A stretch of DNA of 64,000 nucleotides from Wurfbainia villosa (taxonomy: Eukaryota; Streptophyta; Magnoliopsida; Zingiberales; Zingiberaceae): NCBI GenBank assembly GCA_025175895.1, contig CM045990.1:43892658-43956657 (forward strand), in the 5' to 3' direction. The notes under the pieces were generated by a model. The model saw only the letters and a program-made list of their open reading frames with translations, searched no databases and was not told the origin of the DNA. Every line of letters begins with the position of its first letter. Positions within the stretch are counted from its first letter, which is position 1. Both the position numbers and the translations under genes were made by a program. Below, piece by piece: positions 56,360 to 64,000 of the stretch.

Positions 56360-57115
56360 TGTTGGTGCTTATAAGCTCCACATATCTCCACAATGGCATG
56401 ATATTGTCCACTTTGGGTCTAAGCCCTCATGGTTTTATTTTTGGGCTTTACCCAAAAGGCCTCATACCAATGGAGATATCTTTTTTCTTATAAGCACATG
56501 ATCTTTTCCATGTCTTACCAATGTGGAACTTTGATTGTATTCCCCATACTCCCAACAATCCCCCCTCAAACGAAGGACCACATTGGGCCCCCCCTCAAGC
56601 CTATCCCTCCTCAAAGGATTTTCTCTGCTTGATGTCCGATCTTCAACCCACCAGGACTTCCTGCCAGTTGTTCGGTCCCCCCGACCCAACTAGACTTCCT
56701 TCCTGATGTCTGGTTCTCTTGATCCGGACGTGGGAGCTCAACTTCCTTCGTTCGAGGTTCATGGCTTGACATGGACCATGGCTCTGATACCAATTGTTAG
56801 TGCCTATAAGATTCATATATCTCCACAATGATATGATATTGTCCACTTTGGGCCCAAGCCCTCATGGTTTTTGTTTTTGGGCTTTACCCAAAAGGCCTCA
56901 TACCAATGGAGATATCTTTTTTCTTATAAGCACATGATCTTTTCCATGTCTTACCAATGTGGGACTTTGATTGTATTCCCCATACTCTCAACAATCCCCC
57001 CCTCAAACGAAGGACCACATTGGGCCCCCCCTCAAGCCTATCCCTCCTCGAAGGATTTTCTCTGCTTGATGTCCGATCTTCAACCCACCAGGACTTCCTG
57101 CCAGTTGTTCGGTCC
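56360..57115 (-). mobile_element. TRIM array: LTR, internal, LTR, partial internal
   Basis: Left LTR 56360-56557 (198 bp) and right LTR 56795-56994 (200 bp) both start TGTT(G/A)GTGC and end CAACA. Between them 56558-56794 carries, on the minus strand, a tRNA-Met PBS (56780-56793, GGTATCAGAGCC) and a G-rich PPT (56558-56570). It has no coding capacity and fits the size of a TRIM. After the right LTR the internal sequence starts again (56995-57115) and then breaks into a gag fragment, so this is a partial tandem. The ORFs on both strands here are not genes. Confidence 0.85.
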
Positions 57116-57414
57116 ATAAGTCCTTTGCACTAATGAAGGGGCCGACGCGGTTGAGCTCTTCCTTGGACAACCCACATTGCAAGATTTGAGTTGCCTTGGC
57201 ATCGGCTTCTACTTGTTTTTTCATGGAATTTGACCATTGATCGTAACCCAAAGATTCACCATCTTCATTAATAGGAAGTGTGAAACCGGTTTGGATTACG
57301 ATCCACATCTCGATTTGGGTTTTAAGAAAGCATTCCATCCGACCCTTCCAATAACGAAAGTCATTACCGTTGTAAAACGGGGGTCGGGCGGTGCTAAACC
57401 CTTCGAGATGGGCC
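57116..57414 (-). pseudogene. Inverted Sirevirus gag N-terminus (part of G)
   Basis: Minus strand from ATG at 57414: MAHLEGFSTARPPFYNGNDF, RYWKGRMECFLKTQIEMWIV, GFTLPINEDGESLGYDQWSN, TQILQCGLSKEELNRVGPFI, SAKDLW, then TRIM sequence. This is the DUF4219/UBN2 start of a Sirevirus gag. It faces away from the rest of G's gag, which is on the plus strand from 57868, so an inversion or rearranged join has split the gene. Confidence 0.82.
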
Positions 57415-57790
57415 ATTTAAAAACAAGAAGAAGAACGACGAAAAGAATCTTGCAAAACACACACGGAAAGAATATTCCAAGACTTTCGTCTTGGAGTAGT
57501 AAAAAGAAGTAAAAAGATATATAAAATGTAACTTGCAAAAAGAAATAAACAATCAAATGCGAATGTCGTTGAAGTTCCGGAGGACAACCTTACTCGGGAT
57601 CTAACCCGAAGGACAACCTTATCCGGATCCTAAAGCCTCTAATGCAATTCTATATGTAGGAGAAGATAAGCAAGTGAAATAATTATACGAAAACAGAAAT
57701 AAATAAATAAAAAATCTGTAAAAAAAAAAAAAACAAAGCTAGATTGGTGGTTTCACCGAATCTTAGCGCCCCCGGCTCTGATCTTGAACT
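57415..57790 (-). other. Inverted leader of Sirevirus G
   Basis: On the minus strand ATCAGAGCCGGGGGCG near 57783-57768 looks like the second half of a PBS (full form TGGTATCAGAGCC), followed by a leader to the gag ATG at 57414. A poly-A tract lies at about 57720-57734. No 5' LTR precedes it. Confidence 0.5.
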
Positions 57791-57867
57791 TGAATCTCGT
57801 CCTAACCCAATAAGTCATAGTATTTGATTTGGACTCAACATACTCTAGTTGTATAGTTCCATTAGTT
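57791..57867 (-). pseudogene. Inverted RNase H end fragment at the G breakpoint
   Basis: Minus strand reads ATNGTIQLEYVESKSNT, the same C-terminal RNase H string found at about 62280-62325 on the plus strand. This out-of-place fragment marks a rearrangement breakpoint. Confidence 0.7.
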
Positions 57868-58839
57868 GCAGGTTCCAAGAAGAAGAAGCCCGCAAGCAAG
57901 CCACCCCCGAAGGAAGAAGACGAGTCCGAATCGGAAGTAGACTCCGAAATAGAATCCGAACTAGTCAATCTAGTTCGGAAGATGATCAAGAGACGAAAAC
58001 GACCAACAACTCAAGGTAAGCCTAAACCTAATTCAAATACTTCTAATTTTAGATGCTATGAGTGCAACAGGTTCGGTCACATCAAGTCCGAGTGCCCAAA
58101 GCTAAAGAATAACGCATCAAAGACCAAGAAAGCGCTAAACGCTACTTGGGAGGAGTTGTCGGAGGAAGAAGACGATATCCAAGCTCTAATGGCCAAGCCG
58201 ACCGAGCACGACTCCGAAACCGAAGAAGAGTCCGAGTCCGAATCCGATGATGAGCTTCCATTCAAGACAAGCCACGGATCCGTATCCGGTTCAAAAGAAT
58301 CATTAAGGGTAAGTCGGTCGTTACTTAATACTTTGTATGGTGCAATTAAATTTTTAAATAAGAAACTAGCTAAGTCCGAGTCCAAGGTCGAGACCCTAAT
58401 TGAGGAGGTTAACCTTCTCAAACATGAGGTCTCCCTAACCTCTTCGACTACTCGTATTCAAGAGGAGGACTCAACTCAAGTTGAAAAGCTTGAAGTTGAG
58501 AACTCGCTTTTGAAAACACAAGTCGAAGACCTTAGGAACACGTTGGAAAGGTTCACTTTGGGATCCAAGGGACTTGACCTCTTACTTGGATCACAAAGGG
58601 CCGTGTACAACAAGGCCGGACTCGGGTTTAACTCAAATACAACCAATAAGTCATATATGTCTATAGTAAAACAACATAAGAAAAATGTCCAAGCATGGGT
58701 CCCTAAGACCACTTTGATTTCAACTTTAGGATCTAACATGTATTGGGTTCCCAAGGACCAAATTCACTATGTGAATAGACCCACTCGATTCAATGGTCCA
58801 GGGGGAGCCAATACAAAATGTATTTTTGTTAAGTCTTAG
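57868..58839 (+). pseudogene. Sirevirus G gag, C-terminal two thirds
   Basis: From GSKKKKPASKPPPKEEDESE the frame is open to TAG at 58837: CCHC knuckle CYECNRFGHIKSEC, acidic Ser/Glu tracts (EEDDIQALMAK, ETEEESESESDDE), a coiled coil from about 58330 to 58560, GSKGLDLLLGSQRAVYNKAG and two WVPK motifs. This is the Sirevirus gag tail. The N-terminal domain is missing on this strand and lies inverted at 57116-57414; the codons before 57868 belong to the inverted fragment. Confidence 0.85.
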
Positions 58840-59347
58840 AAATTGCATGCTTAGTTTTTCCTTTATTTTTAGAATGGTTAGATAGGACTCATAACCAACT
58901 AAAATCCTGCGAAAAGATTGAGCCTCGGGAGCCTCTTTCAAAAATAAACCAACTAAAATCCCATTTAAAAGATTGAGCCTCGGGTAGCCTCTTTTCAAAA
59001 ATAACTTGTTAGACCAAGATGTAGTCGCAAGTAAGTCTAGTTATCATTTTCTTGAAATTAGCTTTGTCTAAGGAAGTGGTCGTTGTTCCGATCAAAGAAG
59101 GCCTCTGTTCCTCGCCACGACCTGGAAGCTAATCTCTTGAAAAGATTACTTGATGAGCTTAGACTAAATCCGAATCTAACCTAATGTTGGTTAATTTAAA
59201 TTCATTAAAATTAATCAAGTAAAATTGAAAGTCATCTCACAATAACACATAGGAATAACATGTTTTGATCATGTAGATATTGGTGAGATGATTTAGGTTT
59301 AAAACTTACAAACAACCCTTTAGTAATTCCAATATCCGATCCAACTA
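58840..59347 (+). other. Gag-PR interval of G
   Basis: No frame. A 60-bp direct duplication (CCAACTAAAATCC...GATTGAGCCTCGGG) lies at 58890-59010. Otherwise nothing recognised. Confidence 0.55.
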
Positions 59348-59719
59348 CCTTATGTGTAGGATCAATGGATGTTGGATGCTGGTTGCTCCCGACACATGAC
59401 CGGGATCAACTCAAATTTTTCGGGTTACGATTCAAACGACAAGGATCGTAGCCTTCGAATAACGGCAAGCTCAAAATCATCTGATCGTGATATTGAGCTC
59501 AACTCTAACTTTACAATTCAAAATGTCTTATTAGTAGAAAACTTTCAATATAATTTACTTAGTGTAAGCCAATTGTGTGATAACAATTATAAGGTCATAT
59601 TTCTAGAAAATGAATGCGTAATCAAAATAAATGCAACATCTAAAATAATACTTAAAGGAACTAGGAGTAGCAACATCTACACAATAAATTTACCTAACTC
59701 TCAACCAAGTGTCTTATGA
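59348..59719 (+). pseudogene. Sirevirus G aspartic protease
   Basis: Frame with WMLDAGCSRHMTGINSNF, where DAG replaces the usual DSG of the active site, then NFTIQNVLLVENFQYNLLSV and SQLCDNNYKVIFLE. Open to the stop at 59717. Family role is polyprotein cleavage. It is not joined in frame to gag or integrase. Confidence 0.85.
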
Positions 59720-60640
59720 CACAAAGAAGAGGAATCTTGGTTATGGCAATCAAGACTCTGACACTGCACTCCAAGACTCGGCCCACAAGATGAGTCGAGT
59801 GGCTTGGTTATAGGTTTGCCTAAACTAAACAACTTGGATAATAAAATATGTAATGCTTGTCAACAAGGTAAACAATCTAGGACACAACATCAATTAACTA
59901 ATCAAGAACGAACCAAAAGTGTTCTTGAGCTCCTACACATGGATCTATTTGATTCACATGGAGCTAAGTCACTCAATGGTAGTCAATTTTGCTTAGTCAT
60001 AATTGACGACTATTCTAGATTTACTTGGGTTAGGTTTATCAAACATAAAAATGATACCCTAGACCAACTAATCAATCTTTGTAGGTTAATCGAAAATCAA
60101 AAGAACCTTAAGATTAAAAGACTTAGAAGCGATCATGGTGGTGAATTCGAAAAACCACGTTTACAGATTTCTGTAACCTAAACGGATACCACCATGAGTT
60201 TTCATGTCCTAGAACCCCACAACAAAATGGGTTAGTCGAACGGAAAAATAGAACCCTACAAGAAGCCGCTAGGACAATGTTAAACGAGTATAACCTACCC
60301 GATAGATTTTGGGCAGAGGCCGTTAGTACGGCTTGCTAGGATCCTTATGGTAAAGAGGCACCAAAAGTCCTCAGACGAGATTTATCACGATAAAATACCG
60401 AACATCAAATACTTTAGGTATTTGGATGCAAGGTACATATCTTAAACACTAAGGATTACCTAGGGAAATTCAAATCCAAAACCTCATCGAACCTTTCTAG
60501 GATACTCAACCACCAAGAGAGCTTATAGGTATACAATCACGACACTCTTAGAGTCGAAGAAACCATTAATATAGTTTTCGACGAAGGACACGAACCTGCT
60601 CAATCCTTAACAAAACCAACTAGCAAATCAACTTATAGCG
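59720..60640 (+). pseudogene. Sirevirus G integrase
   Basis: 59804-60181 holds ICNACQQGKQSRTQ (GAG-pre-integrase), LELLHMDLFDSHGAKSLNGS (first Asp), CLVIIDDYSRFTWVRFIKHK and RLRSDHGGEFEKP (second Asp). A shift at about 60165 moves the reading to HHEFSCPRTPQQNGLVERKN (Glu) and RFWAEAVSTAC then a stop. The C-terminal part (KYFRYLDARY-like, FLGYSTTKRAYRYTI-like) is further broken. All three catalytic residues can be placed, but the frame is interrupted several times. Confidence 0.85.
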
Positions 60641-60675
60641 AACCCGACTGATCTTGAACTTGAATCTGCCCTAAC

Positions 60676-60835
60676 CCAAGTCATCCTATCGACCAAGTGA
60701 TAGATGACTCTAACCCAAGTCAAACTAGAACTCACCCAAGTCATCCTATCGACCAAGTGATAGATGACCCTAACCCGAGTCACACTAAGACTCAAACAAA
60801 TCATCCTATCAATCAAGTTATAGGTGATCCAAATT
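60676..60835 (+). repeat. 60-bp in-frame repeats between IN and RT of G
   Basis: Three units starting near 60678, 60738 and 60798, each coding SHPIDQVIDDxNPSxTxTxx or a close variant. The unit is a multiple of three and stays in the RT frame, so the linker grew by tandem duplication. Confidence 0.85.
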
Positions 60836-61558
60836 TAGGGTTCGAACTAGAGCTTCATATTGAAACCTTAGTCAAATCTCGTAATTTCAAAATCGAACCC
60901 AAAACTATTGAACAAGCACTTCTTGATCCCGACCGGATTATTGCTATGCAAGAAGAGCTAGCTCAATTCACTAGAAATGAAGTCCGGGAATTAGTACCAC
61001 CACCTAAAGAAAAATCAATTATTGGAACAAGGTGGGTATTTCGAAATAAACTTGATGATAAAGGTGAAGTAGTTAGAAATAAAGCTAGGTTAGTCGCAAA
61101 AGGGTTTAGTCAAGTCGAAGGTTTAGATTACGATGAGACCTACGCCCCCGTAGCCAGACTAGAGTCCATCCGAATGTTGTTAGCATTTGCTGCACATCGA
61201 GGTTTTATATTGTTTCAAATGGATGTCATGTCAGCATTTTTGAATGGATACTTTAAGGAAGAAGTGTACGTCATTCAACCTCCCTGATTCGAAAATGTAG
61301 ATAAACCTGACCATTTCCTTAGACTTAAGAAAGCCCTATATGGACTCAAACAAGCCCCAAGAGCTTGGTACGAAAGGCTTTCGATCTATCTTAAGTCCAA
61401 AGGATTCAACCAAGGTTTAGTCGACCCAACCTTATTCGTTAAAACCGTAGGAAAAGAAATCTTTATAGCCCAAATCTATGTAGATGATATAATTTTTGGA
61501 ACTACCAACTCGATCCTCGCTAAACTAATTCATCTCACTTATGGAAAGTTAATTTGAA
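60836..61558 (+). pseudogene. Sirevirus G reverse transcriptase
   Basis: TRWVFRNKLDDKGEVVRNKA, LVAKGFSQVEGLDYDETYAP, FQMDVMSAFLNGYFKEEVYV, then TGA at 61285 where the family has Gly of PxGFEN (GGA to TGA), then LKKALYGLKQAPRAWYERL and the catalytic YVDDIIFGTTNS. A second stop and shift follow near 61555. The active-site aspartates are intact but the gene has at least two breaks. Confidence 0.9.
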
Positions 61559-62411
61559 ATGATTTTAGTGGGAGATTTAAGTTTCTTCTTAGGTTTACAA
61601 ATTAAACAAACTAAAGATGGAATATATTTACATCAACAAAAATATACTAAGGACTTAATAAATCGATTTGGAATGCAAGATGCTAAAATAATCAATACAC
61701 CTATGGCAACTAATGTTAATATAAACGAAGATGTAAGGAAAACCCGCTGACCTAAAATACTATAGAGCGCAATAGGAAGTCTCCTATACTTAACCGCATG
61801 AGCCGACCCGACATTTTATTCGCGGTAAGTATGTGCGCAAGGTTACAAACCTGCGCTAAGGAGTCTCACCTAACCCTAGTCAAGCGTATCCTTAGATATC
61901 TAAAGGGCACGCTAAACGAGGTATTTGGTACCCTAGATCTACCGAGTTTAATCTAATCGGCCATCTGACCCGACTATGCCGGTAGTAAACTCGATAGAAA
62001 GAGCACGAGTGGTTGTTGTCAAATCCCTACCGAGTCTAGTAAGTTGCGCAAGAGGAAGCAAAGATTGCGCTTGCCTTATCTACCACCGGCCGAATACGCT
62101 ATGCGATGGTGAGTGTGTCTCTCACCCGTGGGATGAAGCACACTCTCCAAGACTTTAGCTTAATCTTTAACAACATTAAAACCTACATAGATAACATTAG
62201 TTCAATTAACTTAACTAAAAATCCAATATGTCATTCTAGGACAAAACATATAGAAGTTAAACACCACTTCATTAGGGAACATGTAACTAATGGAACTATA
62301 CAACTAGAGTATGTTGAGTCCAAATCAAACCTAGGACATCTTCACCAAACCACTACCCAAGCCGAATTTAGTTTATTAAGACGAAAGTTAGGTATGTGCG
62401 TAATAGAGTAG
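61559..62411 (+). pseudogene. Sirevirus G RT tail and RNase H
   Basis: DLSFFLGLQIKQTKDGIYLH, INTPMATNVNINED, then broken pieces (DPTFYSR-like, CAKESHLTLVKRILRYLKGT, DYAGSKLDRKSTSGCC) and finally MKHTLQDFSLIFNNIKTYID, NISSINLTKNPICHSRTKHI, EVKHHFIREHVTNGTIQLEY, VESKSN and RKLGMCVIE with a stop at 62409. Typical Copia RNase H order, with many indels in the middle. Confidence 0.88.
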
Positions 62412-62998
62412 GATTTAAATTTTTCTATATATGTACTCTACTTTTGCTTCTTTTATGAAATTAGCCTAAGTCTTACCTTAGAAATCATATACCTATAGAT
62501 TTAAGGAGCTAACACATCTCACAACACATAGGACTAATGTGTTTGTGTACTTAGCCAGAGACGGCGTGAGATGTTAGGACCTTACTCCTGTTCCAGATGT
62601 AGATTCAAAGGCATCGACATGAACCATGGAGTATAATTATTTAAAATTAATCAACTCCTTCAAGACTTATTGATCATTCTATATCAATCAAGTCCAACCG
62701 AGTTGTACATTTTAGATGAACATATTTTCAAGCTTATTATTATTTTAAAAAATATATATTTATATTGGGAACTTGCTTGGACTTACAAACCCTAAAATAT
62801 ATTTACAAACTTTTTGAGTTAAGGCAAAAGGGGAGAAAGTCACAAAAGGAAGAAAGTAAACAAAATTATTACCTTTTATATTAAGTAATTCCGCTTTTAA
62901 GCAACTATTAAGGGGGAGTAAAAATTATTTTTCAAGAACTCACCTTCGGTCAAGGGGGAGGTTACCTCAAAGGGGAGAACTTGAAACAATAATATTTC
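62412..62998 (+). other. 3' UTR of G, first part
   Basis: AT-rich, non-coding; AAGGGGGAG-type runs near 62910 and 62950, as in other Sirevirus 3' regions. Confidence 0.6.
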
Positions 62999-63140
62999 TC
63001 ACTCATACTTAATCATTATGCTAGCTCATTCATATTTAATCATTATGCTAGCTCATTCATATTTAATCTTTATGCTAGCTCATTCATATTTAATCTTTAT
63101 GCTAGCTCATTCATGCTTAATCATTATGCTAGCTTACTGT
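62999..63140 (+). repeat. 27-bp tandem repeat, five units
   Basis: TTAATC(A/T)TTATGCTAGCT recurs with CTAGC at 63021, 63048, 63075, 63102 and 63129, exactly 27 bp apart. Confidence 0.95.
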
Positions 63141-63185
63141 TATGCTTAATTTTTCCTTAACTTTTGTGTCGGTTTGCCATGAATC

Positions 63186-63199
63186 AAAAAGGGGGAGAT
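63186..63199 (+). other. PPT of element G
   Basis: AAAAAGGGGGAGAT directly before TGTTGCAGTGGG. Confidence 0.88.
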
Positions 63200-64000
63200 T
63201 GTTGCAGTGGGCACCAAAGTCGAACCGTATTTTGATTATGGCAAAAGGCTCAATAGTTAAGGGTATATTTGTTATCTTACGAGCTCAATTAAGTGTGCGT
63301 AAATGCTAAAGTTGAGCGGAAGGTCTCGCGACACCTGGTGGAACCGAGGTGGTCGGGCAACGCCAGAGGGATTTCGGAGGAAGCCGAGGTACTCGGGTGA
63401 AGACCGGAAGCGAGGCTACAAGGTAAGCTCGTGTGAAAGCGAAGCAAGGACGTTAAGCGTAGATCCGACCCAATACCTCCAATGGAAGGTCAAGGTCGAG
63501 ATCAGTTGGTTAGAACCATCGTACTTTATATTTTAAGCTAACTTGTACTGCAGTCCAAAACCCTTTGACTACAGTCAACTGCTAGTCAAGTTCCAGCCTC
63601 GAGACGAGCTCGAATTTCAAGGGGGTGAATTTGGACTTGACTCGTGTTTTGGTACAAAGGGTGATGTGGCATCAAGGTGGACATCCAAACCATCACCAAG
63701 CTTCCTTGTGGTGGACGCCCAAAATAAGGTGAGTTGGCACAAGATGGTTGGCTCCCATGATGTGGCACAAGTTGAATGGCTCCAACAAGTTGGCGCCCAA
63801 GGAGGTTGGAGGTGGCACAAGGTGGTTGGATGAAACACCTCATCCTCAAGTTGGCGCCCAAGGAGGTTGGAGGTGGCACAAGGTGGTTGGATGAAACACC
63901 TCATCCTTGAGTTGGCACACAAGGAGGTTGGAGGTGGCACAAGGTGGTTGGATGAAACACCTCATCCTTGAGTTGGCGCAAAGGATGTGGATGAACAAGT
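63200..64000 (+). mobile_element. 3' LTR of Sirevirus G, runs off the window
   Basis: Starts TGTTGCAGTGGGCACC after the PPT; its end is not in the window. ORFs 63303-63536 and 63543-63833 are LTR sequence with no motif. A CAGTCAACTG word lies at 63562. Confidence 0.85.
63789..64000. repeat. 61-bp tandem repeat in G LTR
   Basis: GTTGGCGCCCAAGGAGGTTG recurs at 63789, 63850, 63911 (GCACAC variant) and 63972, exactly 61 bp apart. The array continues to the window edge. Confidence 0.93.

Noticed and set aside
62999..63140. Regular repeats considered as a CRISPR array
   Set aside because: Units are contiguous without unique spacers, and the context is a plant retrotransposon.

Overview
This window is plant nuclear DNA, from an angiosperm with a large, repeat-rich genome. 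A monocot is plausible because Sirevirus-type Copia elements dominate, but the sequence does not prove it. I found no host protein gene and no rRNA gene. Almost everything is nested retrotransposon sequence plus one decayed DNA transposon. The lineages recognised are Tekay/Del chromovirus (Ty3), Athila (Ty3), SIRE/Maximus-type Sirevirus (Ty1/copia), a TRIM, and CACTA (TNP2). Lineage names rest on protein motifs and LTR/PBS structure read by eye.

Layout. 1-5110: 3' part of a Tekay-like element (A) with decayed pol, PPT and a 3' LTR. 5111-8296: a decayed Athila LTR end with its PBS, a 72-bp tandem repeat, and a minus-strand CACTA transposase relic. 8302-8959: a CpG-dense, GC-rich island between two (TA)n tracts; most of it is one long imperfect palindrome. 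8960-10513: AT-rich, no gene, one tRNA-like/SINE-like patch. 10514-36165: minus-strand Sirevirus C. Its left LTR is split by Sirevirus B (11731-32288, TSD ATATT). B's own left LTR is split by Tekay element I (12816-25136, TSD AAGAC), and I's 5' LTR is split by a 1.8-kb LTR-like insert (TSD GTGTG). 36166-44613: Sirevirus D, which shares an LTR with C; its RNase H is split by E (37366-44020, TSD ATCTC), a gag-only element. 44614-56359: Athila element H inside D. H keeps gag, protease and the Athila-specific ORF but has no RT, RNase H or integrase. It is split by F (50237-55548), a second gag-only element whose 574-codon gag is uninterrupted. 56360-57115: TRIM LTR-internal-LTR-internal array in the H 3' LTR. 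57116-64000: Sirevirus G, rearranged at its 5' side by an inversion, with recognisable gag, PR, IN, RT and RNase H, and a 3' LTR that leaves the window.

How the parts relate. Most pol copies are dead through stops, frameshifts, deletions and C-to-T type decay. E and F carry only gag and would need RT and integrase supplied in trans by autonomous Sireviruses. H would likewise need an Athila partner. The points most worth checking are the palindromic GC island, the CAGTCGACTG palindrome arrays upstream of LTR TATA boxes, the places where paired LTRs of one element differ specifically at those arrays, and the intact gag-only element F.
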